The notes: generated by a model from the letters alone, not told the origin. A DNA stretch of 64,000 nucleotides from Candidatus Marimicrobium litorale (GCF_026262645.1 NZ_SHNO01000001.1:1426001-1490000); one strand, 5' to 3'; shown: positions 1 through 8,404, counted from the stretch's first letter. Program-made: numbers and translations.

Positions 1-787
1 GATGATTCAATAAGAACACTACCCCGTTGCTGATCAAGTTGGTCGTTGTTTCATTCCCTGCAAGCCACAGCAGTTTGCTTAAACCTAGTATTTCTTCTGT
101 ACGTAGATTCTCACCTTCCTCGGAAGCATCAAGCATGGCGCTGATAAGGGTATTTGCCTGTGGATTATGACGCGCCGCAGAGATGATTTCGCTCAAGCCT
201 TCCGTCATCTCTTTACGTGAGCCGAGCTGCTGCTGAATGGAATACCCTTCTCCAGCACCAATGGCCAGGGAATCAGACCACATGCGCAAGCGATGACGTT
301 CCTCCAACGGAATCCCCATCATCTGAGCAATTACATACACCGGCAGCGGACTGGCAAAATCATCTACCAGATCCAGCGCTTCACCATTGCGAATTTTCTG
401 GTGGAGTTCGTCCATTAGATTTGTGGCTATTTCCACCACCGCTGGTTCCATTTCGGCGATGCGTTTTGGCGTGAAAGCCTTTGCAAACAGCGAACGAATT
501 CTGGTGTGTTCTGGCGGATCATGCTGAATCAAGGGTAGGAAACCCATGCCGCCATTGTCATCGCGCTGTTCGCCGTCTTCTCCTGCTACGAGGCCCCCAC
601 CGGGTCCGGCTGCGGACGAGTATGTGTATGGGTCCTTGAGCATCTCGAGGATATCCTCATGCTTTGAAATAACCCAAAACCCATACTCCTGCGCATAGTA
701 AACTGGATCGGTCTCTCGAAGATTCTTCCAAAAGGGTTGTGGCCGCGCAGCGTATTCTGCAGAGAGAAATGGAAATTCATTAGACAT
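1..787 (-). CDS. Cytochrome P450, C-terminal part outside the window
   Basis: Reading leftwards from an ATG at 787, the frame is open to the window edge (about 262 residues). It starts MSNEFPFLSAEYAA and contains HDPPEHTRIRSLFAKAFTP, the usual bacterial P450 stretch before and in helix C. It also has LWLAGNETTTN, the I-helix oxygen-activation motif (A-G-x-E-T-T). The ExxR and haem-cysteine motifs would lie beyond position 1. An AGGAG sits 9 bases before the ATG. The enzyme should be a soluble class I P450 that hydroxylates a small hydrophobic substrate with ferredoxin; the substrate is not deducible. It lies downstream of the MarR gene in the same direction (69 bp gap) and is divergent from an RND efflux operon, so the regulator may control both. 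Family call sure; substrate unknown. Confidence 0.9.
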   Translation of the reverse strand, partial: MSNEFPFLSAEYAARPQPFWKNLRETDPVYYAQEYGFWVISKHEDILEMLKDPYTYSSAAGPGGGLVAGEDGEQRDDNGGMGFLPLIQHDPPEHTRIRSLFAKAFTPKRIAEMEPAVVEIATNLMDELHQKIRNGEALDLVDDFASPLPVYVIAQMMGIPLEERHRLRMWSDSLAIGAGEGYSIQQQLGSRKEMTEGLSEIISAARHNPQANTLISAMLDASEEGENLRTEEILGLSKLLWLAGNETTTNLISNGVVFLLNH

Positions 788-856
788 GGTATATTTCTCC
801 TATTCGGGACAACCACCCACCAAATCGGCTGGCATCTTGTCCAACTTCCAATACTC

Positions 857-1318
857 TCAGTTTTCCGACAGCAAATTCGCATGTACCAATTTGAGTAAAC
901 GGTAAAATTCCTTGGCCTCTTTAGCAGACATGCCGCGCGTTGCCGCTCTGCCAATATCGCCTACCAGATCTTCAAGCGACTTCAGCATGGGGTCGATTTT
1001 ATCCGTAAGGCGAACCATCTTCGCACGGCGATCACTAGTATCCTGATGTCGCGCTATCCATCCCGCTGACTCTAGTCGGTCCACAACTTTGCCCAGTGGT
1101 GGTTTCGCCATCATCAGGGAATCGGCAATACTAGTTTGCGTCTGCTCGCCGTTCATGTAGAGCAGGTAGAGCACCTGCCATTGTGTGCGAGTTAACCCCA
1201 AGTCCTTTACCTGCCTGTTAAAGAGCCGGGCGACCATCAAACTAATTTCGTGAATTAGCGTACTAACAGGCTGGTCTTGCCGCCTTGATTGTTGGCTTGC
1301 TATATCTTGCGTTGACAA
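857..1318 (-). CDS. MarR-family transcriptional regulator
   Basis: The 153-residue product has the MarR winged-helix layout. The helix-turn-helix lies around residues 60-85 (QTSIADSLMMAKPPLGKVVDRLESAGW), followed by the wing with the typical D-x-R-(A)-K sequence (TSDRRAKMVRLT). The start appears to be TTG at 1318, supported by an AGGA eight bases upstream; no ATG lies near. The gene is divergent from the RND adaptor gene. A TAGTTA-ATA-TAACTA palindrome in the 67-100 bp between them is the obvious operator. By family precedent it would repress the efflux operon and itself until a phenolic or lipophilic ligand binds. The P450 gene follows it in the same direction. Confidence 0.9.
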   Translation of the reverse strand: MSTQDIASQQSRRQDQPVSTLIHEISLMVARLFNRQVKDLGLTRTQWQVLYLLYMNGEQTQTSIADSLMMAKPPLGKVVDRLESAGWIARHQDTSDRRAKMVRLTDKIDPMLKSLEDLVGDIGRAATRGMSAKEAKEFYRLLKLVHANLLSEN

Positions 1319-1329
1319 TTTAGTTATCC

Positions 1330-1344
1330 TAGTTAATATAACTA
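1330..1344. promoter_or_regulatory. Probable MarR operator in the divergent promoter
   Basis: TAGTTA (1330-1335) and TAACTA (1339-1344) are perfect inverted repeats around ATA. A further TAGTTA half-site lies at 1321-1326 and a related TTAGTTG at 1357-1363. The site is just upstream of the MarR start codon, next to its ribosome-binding site, and about 75 bp upstream of the adaptor start. It is assigned to this MarR by position only. Confidence 0.6.
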
Positions 1345-1418
1345 CAGTTAATATTTTAGTTGTAGGTATCGCGGTTTGTCAATTCATGATGCCTCTCGAA
1401 CTAGTTGGTAGCGATAGT

Positions 1419-2540
1419 ATGCGTTACATCATGCAGACCGTGGGACCCATTTTGGCCGCAGCGATACTCATGGGCTGCGATGGCGAACCCCAAAATGGCA
1501 CAACCAGTACTGGGATTACTCCACAGCCCTCGTCACCCGTTGTAGTATCGATTACGAGTCCGGAAATAGCGGCATTATCTGAGCCTATTTTTGTTACCGG
1601 CACCATTCTCGCACGCCGCTCCACCAATATTTCGCCGATGGTTGGTGGCCTCATCGAAGAAATCTATGTCAACGTTGGAAGCCGTGTTGAAGAAGGGCAG
1701 CCCTTGCTGCGTATGCGCCAGAAAGATTTCGAGATTAATGTCCTGCGTCTTTCTGAGGCTAAGCGCCTGGCAGAGGCAGAGTACAAAGACTCGGTACGCG
1801 ATCTTGAAAACGCCATCGCACTCAGAGAGAAGCAAGCATTCTCTGTCGAGCAACTCGATGACAGGCGCACACAAGTTGAGGTATCGGCTGCGAAGCTCGG
1901 TATTGCAAGCGCTAATCTTGCCGAGGCGCAGAAGGAACTGGACGACTCAATAACCCGAGCACCCTACCGTGGCGTTATCACCCAGAGACATGTGGATGAA
2001 GGCGCATACGTCCCATCAATCATGCGCTCTGAGCACCCAGTCCTCCAAATCCAGGAGATTGATGTCATGGTGGCACTGGTGTTCGTGCCCGAAGTTTATT
2101 TAACTTCCATTCAGTTGGGTACGCTCGGAAGGGTTCACATACCGAGTATGAATCAAACCTATGAGTCGGAAGTGGCGCTGATCAACGATCGAATAGACCA
2201 CAAAACTCGCACTATCGATGTAAGACTGGGAATACCAAATGTGGATTATGCGATCAAACCTGGGCTTTTCATTGAAGTCGAGCTGATGCCCATTTCAAGA
2301 CAGGGGCTAATGTTATCACCCAACGCTACTATGGGACTGGGAAGCAGCCGCTCTGTCCTGGTGGTTGAAGATGGCGTAGTTAGTCAACGCACAGTGCAAG
2401 TACGTGAGCTTAGTGATGGTCGGCTTGAGATACTCCAGGGCGTAAGCTCAAATGCGATCCTTGTTGTAGGCCCCAGTATGCACAAGGTTTCTGATGGTTC
2501 ACGGGTCACTATTTCAGAACATCCCTATGTGGATAGCTGA
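1419..2540 (+). CDS. RND efflux periplasmic adaptor (membrane-fusion lipoprotein)
   Basis: This is the HlyD/AcrA-type adaptor that bridges an inner-membrane RND pump to an outer-membrane channel. Starting at ATG 1419 gives a 19-residue lipoprotein signal ending ILMG before Cys20; an upstream ATG at 1386 would give an unusually long leader. The lipoyl half-motif GGLIEEIYVNVGSRVEEGQPLLRM, a coiled-coil hairpin rich in E/A/R (about residues 90-150) and the second half ITRAPYRGVITQRHVDEGAYV follow in the family order, then a beta-barrel domain. The pump gene overlaps its 3' end. No outer-membrane channel gene is in this operon, so a chromosomal TolC elsewhere is presumably used. Control by the divergent MarR is inferred. 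Confidence 0.9.
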   Translation: MRYIMQTVGPILAAAILMGCDGEPQNGTTSTGITPQPSSPVVVSITSPEIAALSEPIFVTGTILARRSTNISPMVGGLIEEIYVNVGSRVEEGQPLLRMRQKDFEINVLRLSEAKRLAEAEYKDSVRDLENAIALREKQAFSVEQLDDRRTQVEVSAAKLGIASANLAEAQKELDDSITRAPYRGVITQRHVDEGAYVPSIMRSEHPVLQIQEIDVMVALVFVPEVYLTSIQLGTLGRVHIPSMNQTYESEVALINDRIDHKTRTIDVRLGIPNVDYAIKPGLFIEVELMPISRQGLMLSPNATMGLGSSRSVLVVEDGVVSQRTVQVRELSDGRLEILQGVSSNAILVVGPSMHKVSDGSRVTISEHPYVDS

Positions 2541-5500
2541 CCTCTGCATTCGCCGGCCAGTGCTGGCGATCATGATGACCGCTGCGCTCATGATGCTGGG
2601 CGTGGTCTCCATGGGTCGAATAAGCATCGATCTGTTCCCGAGCGTTGAAGTGCCCATTGTAACGGTTGAAACAATACTCGAAGGAGCCTCTCCCAGCACG
2701 GTAGAGACAGAAGTTACCGAGAGGCTTGAAGAAGAGCTAATCGCTATATCTGGCGTCGATACAATGCGCTCGATTAGCGGTGACGGTTTTTCACAGATAA
2801 TCCTTGAATTCGATATGGAGGAAAATCCCAACCTGAAGGCCCAGGAGATACGGGACAAAATCAGTCAAACTCTGCCGCTTCTGCCTGACACAGTTAGTCA
2901 GCCTGTCGTCTCCATACTTGATCCGGATTCTGAACCCATTGTCTCGGTGATTGTATCCGGCCCCTGGCCAGTGGGTGAACTCACAGCCTTCGCCAAAGAT
3001 GTCGTCAAAGAGCGTTTGCAGAGAGTACCTGGCGTTGGCAGCGTGATTCTTGTCGGGGGCCGCGAGCGGGAAGTACGCATCTGGTTGAAAGCCCCACAAA
3101 TGCGGGGTTACGGCGTAATTGCGGCCGATGTAATCAGCGCTATCCAACGTGAGCATGCTGACATCCCTGGCGGCCGCCTGGATTACCACAGCGGGTCCAC
3201 GGAACTGACCATCAAAACCATGGGCGAAGTAACCAGCTTAAAAGAGTTGGGTGAAATCATTATTTCTCGCGATGATAAGGCGATGGTGCGCTTGATAGAT
3301 GTTGCCGAAGTTGAGGATGGTCTGGAGGATGAACGCAGCTACGCGGAGCTAGATGGTAGAACAGGAGTAAGCCTCGAAATTCGCAAACAATCTGGAACCA
3401 ATACCACCAGTATTGCCAAAGCAGTTAAGGCAGCGCTGACCAAACTTCAGACAGAAACACCAGCTGAAATCAACATTGTCACGGTAAGGGACAGTTCGCG
3501 ATTTATCGGGTCCGCAGTGCGAGACGTGTCAAACGATATTTTGCTAGGCATCCTCCTGGTTGTCATTGTCACACTTTGCTTTTTACTCAGCGTACGCGCC
3601 ACGCTAATTGTTGCAACCGCTATTCCAACGGCAATCATCGCTACTTTTTTCGCTTTCTACCTACTCGATTTTTCTATCAATATGGTATCGCTGATTGCCA
3701 TATCACTGTGTGTCGGCCTGCTCGTAGACGATGCCATAGTTGTGCTGGAATCTATACACCGCGAAGTTGAAGCTGGGCTCGACCTCAATGAAGCTGCTTC
3801 AACGGGCACGCGAAAAGTTGCCACTGCCGTCATCGCATCCACCCTTTGTGTGATGGCGGTGTTCTTGCCGATTTCCTTTACCACAGGTCTGGTTGGTGTG
3901 TTTTTCTATCAATACGGTGTCACCATTGCTGTGGCAGTAGCACTATCTCTGTTTGTTTCCGTTACCCTTACGCCTATGTTGAGCTCTCGTCTGCTCAAAA
4001 AAAGTTCCGGCCATAGAGGAATGTTTGCGCTACTGGATAAGGGCTATGTACTTCTGGAAACAACCTACGTTAAGGGCGTTCGCTTCGCACTTCGCGCTCG
4101 CTGGCTTGTTCTGCTGTTGGCCGCTGCCACTGTCGGTATGGGTGTTTATAATGCGGGTCAGGTTCCCCTCTCATTTACGTCCGCAACTGATAGAAGCGAG
4201 TTTCTCGCCAAAGTCGAGCTTCCTCTGGGAACCGGTCTTACCCAGGCCAAGCGTGTTGCCACTCAAGTGAGTAAAACTGTCAGTGACCTGGAACATATTG
4301 AATTGGTGTTCACTGTTATTGGCTCCGGCGCTCAGGCCAAGGCAAACGAACTATCATTCTATTTTGGTCTGTCGCCGAAACAACAAAGGAGCAGTCATCA
4401 GTATGAAGTGATGGATGACGTCCGCACAGCGCTCGCTTTGGCCATACCCGATGCCAAGCACATCTCTTTGACAGATGTGCCCTGGATATCCGGAGGAGGA
4501 TTCTTTGGTGCCGACATGGAGATGGCTTTAAGCGGCGATGATTTAGAACAACTTCGAACATACGCGGATACTATCACGAGCCAGATGGAAGAATCTGGCC
4601 TCTTCAGGGATATCAAGTCCAGCTATGAGCCAGGCAAGCCTGAATTGCAGGTTACGATAAACCGGCGCAGGGCCGCTGATTTGGGCATTTCGGTTCGAGA
4701 TATCGCCGCTACTGTTGGAGCCACGATGGGTGGTGTAGATGTTACAAGTTACGAAGAGTTCGGTAATCGCTATGACGTGCGCCTGAGATATGCAGAAACG
4801 TACCGCGACGAGATCGGAAAGTTTGACCTCATTCAATTACGCGCGGCAGACAACAGCTTAATAGATTTCCGTAACGTCGCAGAGGTAAGCGTAACCAGTG
4901 GCCCGGCACAAATCGATCACTACAATCGGGCTCGAAAGATCGGTATTTCTGCAAACGCTCCCGCTGGGATCGCGACAGGCGAGCTGATGAAAAAAATGGA
5001 TGAGATTATTAGTGATCTCGATATGGCTACAGGATACGAGAGTTCATATCTAGGCACTTCAGAGCAAATCAATGATATTGTCGAGGCAATATTTTTTGCA
5101 CTAACAATGTCGATGCTCAGTCTATACATGATTCTGGCTAGTCAATTCAACAGCTATACTCAACCAGTAGTGATCATGCTTACCGCTCCGCTGTCTTTTG
5201 TGGGCGCATTCAGCTTGCTCGCATGGACTAACTCCGAGCTTTCAGTCTTGACACAAATCGGTCTGGTCGCGCTGATGGGTCTGGTTATGAAAAACGGCAT
5301 TCTTCTGGTGGACTATGCCAATCAGGCCATAGAGCAAGGCCACAGCGCAGCGGAAGCTATGATCGAAGCGGCTCATTTACGCTTACGCCCAGTACTGATG
5401 ACTGCGTTCTCTACCATATTCGGTATGATCCCTATAGCGCTGGCCACGTCTGATGGCGCTGAGTTACGCACTTCAATGGGTATACTCGTAATAGGCGGAC

Positions 5501-5604
5501 TAATTTCCTCAACCGTGCTTACCTTATTTGTTGTTCCAGTGGTTTACACATTACTCGCCGACGCCGAAAGTCAGCTTGCCCGTCTATTAAAATCGGAAAT
5601 CTGA
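2527..5604 (+). CDS. RND-family efflux pump, inner-membrane transporter
   Basis: The protein is about 1025 residues and begins MWIADLCIRRPVLAIMM, the standard amphipathic N-terminus of HAE-type RND pumps. This favours ATG 2527 over the earlier in-frame ATG at 2494. The two-fold repeat of a transmembrane helix, a large periplasmic loop and five more helices is visible. The TM4 proton-relay aspartates are in LCVGLLVDDAIVVLESI. The C-terminal half repeats the pattern (LMGLVMKNGILLVDYANQAIEQG). It lacks the DFG-x3-DG-x5-EN signature of metal exporters, so an organic substrate is more likely. It overlaps the adaptor gene by 14 bp, and two thioesterase genes follow within 5 bp each. The substrate could be an acyl or aromatic compound; this is only inference from the neighbours. 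Confidence 0.92.
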   Translation: MWIADLCIRRPVLAIMMTAALMMLGVVSMGRISIDLFPSVEVPIVTVETILEGASPSTVETEVTERLEEELIAISGVDTMRSISGDGFSQIILEFDMEENPNLKAQEIRDKISQTLPLLPDTVSQPVVSILDPDSEPIVSVIVSGPWPVGELTAFAKDVVKERLQRVPGVGSVILVGGREREVRIWLKAPQMRGYGVIAADVISAIQREHADIPGGRLDYHSGSTELTIKTMGEVTSLKELGEIIISRDDKAMVRLIDVAEVEDGLEDERSYAELDGRTGVSLEIRKQSGTNTTSIAKAVKAALTKLQTETPAEINIVTVRDSSRFIGSAVRDVSNDILLGILLVVIVTLCFLLSVRATLIVATAIPTAIIATFFAFYLLDFSINMVSLIAISLCVGLLVDDAIVVLESIHREVEAGLDLNEAASTGTRKVATAVIASTLCVMAVFLPISFTTGLVGVFFYQYGVTIAVAVALSLFVSVTLTPMLSSRLLKKSSGHRGMFALLDKGYVLLETTYVKGVRFALRARWLVLLLAAATVGMGVYNAGQVPLSFTSATDRSEFLAKVELPLGTGLTQAKRVATQVSKTVSDLEHIELVFTVIGSGAQAKANELSFYFGLSPKQQRSSHQYEVMDDVRTALALAIPDAKHISLTDVPWISGGGFFGADMEMALSGDDLEQLRTYADTITSQMEESGLFRDIKSSYEPGKPELQVTINRRRAADLGISVRDIAATVGATMGGVDVTSYEEFGNRYDVRLRYAETYRDEIGKFDLIQLRAADNSLIDFRNVAEVSVTSGPAQIDHYNRARKIGISANAPAGIATGELMKKMDEIISDLDMATGYESSYLGTSEQINDIVEAIFFALTMSMLSLYMILASQFNSYTQPVVIMLTAPLSFVGAFSLLAWTNSELSVLTQIGLVALMGLVMKNGILLVDYANQAIEQGHSAAEAMIEAAHLRLRPVLMTAFSTIFGMIPIALATSDGAELRTSMGILVIGGLISSTVLTLFVVPVVYTLLADAESQLARLLKSEI

Positions 5605-5609
5605 ACAAG

Positions 5610-6077
5610 ATGGATGCACTCCAACTGGAAAAAGTTTACGAGTTGTTCAGCGCCGGGATCGGTGCTCACAGTGATATGTCACTGAAATTTGTTTCTACCG
5701 AGGAAAACCGAGTCGTATTGGAAATGCCTTTCCAGGAAAAGCATGCAACAGCGCACGAAAATGGTTCGTTGCACCCTGGCGCTCTGGCAGCCGCACTGGA
5801 CAGTGCCTGCGGTTTCGTAGTCCTCCAAAGCCTCGCGGTGCCACAGGCCATTGCGACCATCAACCTGCGAATCGACCACATACATTCCGCCCCCGTAGGC
5901 ACTGATGTTCGAATCCAGGCGGAGTGCTACCAGCAGATTAACGGGTTTGCCTATGTCAGTGCATTCGCCAGCAGCCTGGACGGAAGAAAGATGTTGTGTA
6001 ACGCGCAAGGTATTTTCAAAATTGGCAGCCCAGGTCCTGCCCTGGATCGAAGCTTGCTCTATCGACGAGGTGATTAA
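5610..6077 (+). CDS. PaaI-like hotdog-fold thioesterase
   Basis: The 155-residue protein is the length of a single hotdog domain. The central helix motif HENGSLHPGALAAALDSACGF matches the PaaI/YigI type (H-x-G-x2-HPG/HGG, then a D near the middle of the helix). The beta strand TINLRIDHIHSAPVGTDVRIQAEC follows as expected. It should hydrolyse an acyl- or phenylacyl-CoA thioester in the cytoplasm. It starts 5 bp after the RND pump and is followed 5 bp later by a second hotdog gene, so the four genes are probably co-transcribed. Export of the released acid by the pump would explain the grouping, but this is inference. Confidence 0.8.
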   Translation: MDALQLEKVYELFSAGIGAHSDMSLKFVSTEENRVVLEMPFQEKHATAHENGSLHPGALAAALDSACGFVVLQSLAVPQAIATINLRIDHIHSAPVGTDVRIQAECYQQINGFAYVSAFASSLDGRKMLCNAQGIFKIGSPGPALDRSLLYRRGD

Positions 6078-6082
6078 TCAAG

Positions 6083-6484
6083 ATGGACAAACATCTACTC
6101 CAGTTTCTCGACGAGACGCCCTATGCGAAAAATTACGGGACCGAGCTTGTCAGATGCGAACCAGATGTCGAATGCCTGACTCCTTGGGCAGAGCATTTTA
6201 CTGGTAACCCATTGTTGCAAGCGTGGCACGGAGGAGTAGTTGTAGGCGTTCTCGAGCTTACCGGTGCGTTGCAAACTTTAAAGGTATCAGCCGACGAAGT
6301 GTGCCCACTCCTATCAGCCAACATCAATTTTCTACGTCCCACCAAGGGTGATCTAGCCGTGCATACACGCGCTTACCTTGTTCGAAGTGGGAGGCAGATT
6401 CTGAATATCGATGTCATCGCCTGGCAAATCTCGCTGCAAGAGCCCACTGCTGCGGCAACACTGACTTTTGCAAGACGTAGTTAG
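6083..6484 (+). CDS. Second PaaI-like hotdog-fold thioesterase
   Basis: The protein has 133 residues with the hotdog helix at about 47-65 (LLQAWHGGVVVGVLELTGAL), where HGG replaces the HPG of the preceding protein. The strand SANINFLRPTKGDLAVHTRAYLVRSGRQ then matches the usual N-F-L-R-P sequence of the PaaI group. It is divergent enough from its neighbour not to be a fresh duplication. Pairs of such small proteins can form heteromers, but nothing here proves it. It is the last gene of the MarR-linked operon, and mobile-element sequence follows. Confidence 0.75.
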   Translation: MDKHLLQFLDETPYAKNYGTELVRCEPDVECLTPWAEHFTGNPLLQAWHGGVVVGVLELTGALQTLKVSADEVCPLLSANINFLRPTKGDLAVHTRAYLVRSGRQILNIDVIAWQISLQEPTAAATLTFARRS

Positions 6485-6960
6485 TCACCATCCTTCTGTT
6501 CGATTTAACGCTAAATTCACGAAAAACCACCCCGTACCGCCTGCGTTCCGGCGCGAGCTCATTAGCCGCTCGCCCGAGAGAATTCTCGGTAAGAGTCTGG
6601 AAGAACACTCTTCCCCCAAGGCAATGGTGGATTTTTGCGGGTACAAATGTGCAGTTTTCGTCCGGCGTTGATAGGCTTTTCACAGCGGAGCATATCGTTT
6701 TCCGCATCAAAACCCCACGTCACTAAGGCGCGAAGCGAGTAGTGACGTGGGCAGCGCGCACATTGCGGCAATCTTGGCAACACCGAGGCTTAACGTCTTT
6801 TCAGGGGTGGTTACAGTGGAACCACCCCCTCAAAGGTGGATTGGGTCGTGTAGGCACAGTCAAATATGGCCAAAATTGCATTGCAGAGAGCTTTCAGGGC
6901 GTTTGATGGCAGCAAGTTTTCAGCTGCCGGGCAGAAACCACTCCCGATTCAGGTGAAGTT
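6485..6960. other. Gene-free stretch with two large inverted repeats, left of integration module 1
   Basis: I see no convincing gene here. The stretch holds perfect arms CCCACGTCACTA (6714-6725) and TAGTGACGTGGG (6740-6751), and arms GGGGTGGTT (6804-6812) and AACCACCCC (6820-6828). Related but degenerate palindromes occur in the same order upstream of module 2 (19038-19075 and 19203-19220), so they belong to the element and not to the thioesterase operon. The left boundary of the element was not found: there is no second copy of the tRNA-derived att sequence between 6485 and 9800. Confidence 0.6.
6714..6751. repeat. 12-bp perfect inverted repeat upstream of integration module 1
   Basis: CCCACGTCACTA and TAGTGACGTGGG are exact reverse complements separated by 14 bases. 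The core GTGACGTGGG recurs at 19066-19075 before module 2, with an imperfect partner at 19038-19048. It could be a recombinase arm site, a regulator site or a terminator stem. There is no T-run, so a simple intrinsic terminator is unlikely. Confidence 0.6.
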
Positions 6961-6964
6961 CTCT

Positions 6965-6993
6965 GTGACACGCGTATTCTGTGTTCCTATAAT
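6965..6993 (+). promoter_or_regulatory. Sigma-70-type promoter of integration module 1
   Basis: GTGACA (6965-6970) and TATAAT (6988-6993) are separated by 17 bp. The same arrangement, GTGACA then TATACT, occurs at 19279-19309 before module 2 with a 19-bp spacer. Transcription from here would give a leader of about 530 nt before the integrase ATG at 7535. Confidence 0.6.
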
Positions 6994-6999
6994 CGGCCC

Positions 7000-7534
7000 C
7001 AACACTGAATTTTGTCGCTGCCACTGCGCTTAAAGTGGCAAGGAAGACCCCACCTTGCGAAAGCGAACGGGGTAGGTGGATTCAGGTAGTTTTGGAATCT
7101 GCTGAACGCGTCACTCAGGACCCTTCTTGACGCAACGGTCAGCGATGACCGGGTCCCTCTTCGAACTATCGCAGTGCCGCTTCGTCTGGGTACCGCACCT
7201 TCAAATCCCTCCCGCCTGGTACGGGGATCGGTTCCATAAGCGCTGTGGATGGCCGGGCATATATGCCGGCCTGAAAGACAGTTTCTTCAACCACGCAAAC
7301 GCACTGGCGGTCAGTGCGCTCTGCTCAACTTAAAAAGGAGAAATCCACCACCAGCCTTTGGCTGGATGACCGTTGGTTTGCACGGGCCAGTTTTCTTGCG
7401 AAAACACACCGTGCTGTCTATGGCCAGACACATTCAGGTCAACCGGGATTGGTGTCCCGTGATCGTACCGCTCGTCGGACCTGCGCAGCATTGTTGCCAG
7501 GTGATCAGAAACACTCACCGATGGAAACAACACT
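7000..7534 (+). ncRNA. Large structured leader RNA of integration module 1 (int-alpA-like)
   Basis: This leader is homologous to 19316-19843, and its conservation follows RNA stems. Stems shared by both copies are GCCACT/AGTGGC (7020-7039); GCAAGG/CCTTGC (7038-7058), whose loop ACCCC can pair with GGGGT at 7069-7073; GCGTC/GACGC (7108-7133), whose loop GGACC can pair with GGTCC at 7152-7156; GGTCA/TGACC with a GNRA loop (7137-7150); CACTG/CAGTG with loop GCGGT (7302-7316); CCAGCC/GGCTGG (7351-7365); GCACGG/CCGTGC enclosing GTTTTC/GAAAAC (7380-7414); TGTCT/AGACA (7415-7430); CGGGA/TCCCG (7444-7459); and ACCTG/CAGGT (7479-7502). The last 180 nt are nearly identical between copies. It precedes an integrase and an AlpA-like gene, as does the published candidate RNA that I recall as the int-alpA motif. 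Whether it acts in cis or as a separate RNA is unknown. Confidence 0.7.
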
Positions 7535-8401
7535 ATGCGAGACCTGAACTACCAACTGAAACTCTTGTGCAAACACAGCCATGAAGGCAGCTTCGAAACC
7601 CGCGTAGGCCGTGAGCGCCAGTTGAGCGCAATCGCCAACCAGTTGCACGAGCTGGGCTTCCGGCAATTGAAGGCCTCCTCCCTCAAACAAAAGCATGTCC
7701 AGGCCCTGGTGGACGAGTGGCTGAAACAGAACCTTTCACCCGGCACCATCAAGAACCGGATGAGCTGTTTACGCTGGTGGGCCGAGAAGGTTAACAAGCG
7801 GGCCGTGGTTGCCAGCTCCAACGACTTTTATGGCATACCGGACCGGCAGTTCGTATCCGGCACCAGCAAGGCCAAGGACCTGAAAAGGGACCAACTCGCC
7901 CTGGTGAAAGATGAATATGTGAGGATGAGCCTGCGCCTGCAACAGGCCTTCGGGCTTCGACGGGAGGAAGCCCTGAAGATCCAGCCCCGCTGGGCAGACC
8001 GGGGTGATCACCTGCACCTCAAGGCCAGTTGGACCAAGGGCGGACGGGAACGCACCGTCCCCATCCGCACCCTGGAACAACGCGCCCTGCTGGAACAGGC
8101 CAAGCGGCTGGCCGGTTTCGGCTCGCTGATCCCCCGGGGCCGGCAATACATCGAGCAGCTCAGGATCTACGAACGCCACACCGCCAACGCCGGCTTATCC
8201 AAAATGCACGGCCTGCGCCATGCCTATGCCCAGCAGCGGTACCGGGAACTCACAGGTTGGCCCTGCCCCCATGCGGGCGGGCCCGCCAAAGAGCAATTAA
8301 CCGGGTCACAGCGTCAGGTCGACCAGCAGGCCCGCCTGACCATCAGTGCTGAAATAGGCCATGTCAGAGCCCAGATAACTGCTGTGTACATAGGCAGATA
8401 G
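7535..8401 (+). CDS. Tyrosine recombinase of the small Integrase_1 type (module 1)
   Basis: The 288-residue protein has an N-terminal SAM-like core-binding domain (about 1-100: LNYQLKLLCKHSHEGSF...SPGTIKNRMSCLRWW) and a catalytic domain. Visible catalytic residues are Arg in FGLRREEALKI, the beta-hairpin Lys in WTKGGRERTVPI, His-x-x-Arg in MHGLRHAYAQQRY, and GHVRAQITAVYIGR with the likely nucleophile Tyr. It closely resembles the product at 19844-20710. A short intergenic step (3 bp) leads to the AlpA-like gene. It presumably acts with the second recombinase of the module in integration or excision at tRNA-Arg, but their division of labour is not known to me. Confidence 0.85.
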   Translation: MRDLNYQLKLLCKHSHEGSFETRVGRERQLSAIANQLHELGFRQLKASSLKQKHVQALVDEWLKQNLSPGTIKNRMSCLRWWAEKVNKRAVVASSNDFYGIPDRQFVSGTSKAKDLKRDQLALVKDEYVRMSLRLQQAFGLRREEALKIQPRWADRGDHLHLKASWTKGGRERTVPIRTLEQRALLEQAKRLAGFGSLIPRGRQYIEQLRIYERHTANAGLSKMHGLRHAYAQQRYRELTGWPCPHAGGPAKEQLTGSQRQVDQQARLTISAEIGHVRAQITAVYIGR

Positions 8402-8404
8402 GGC

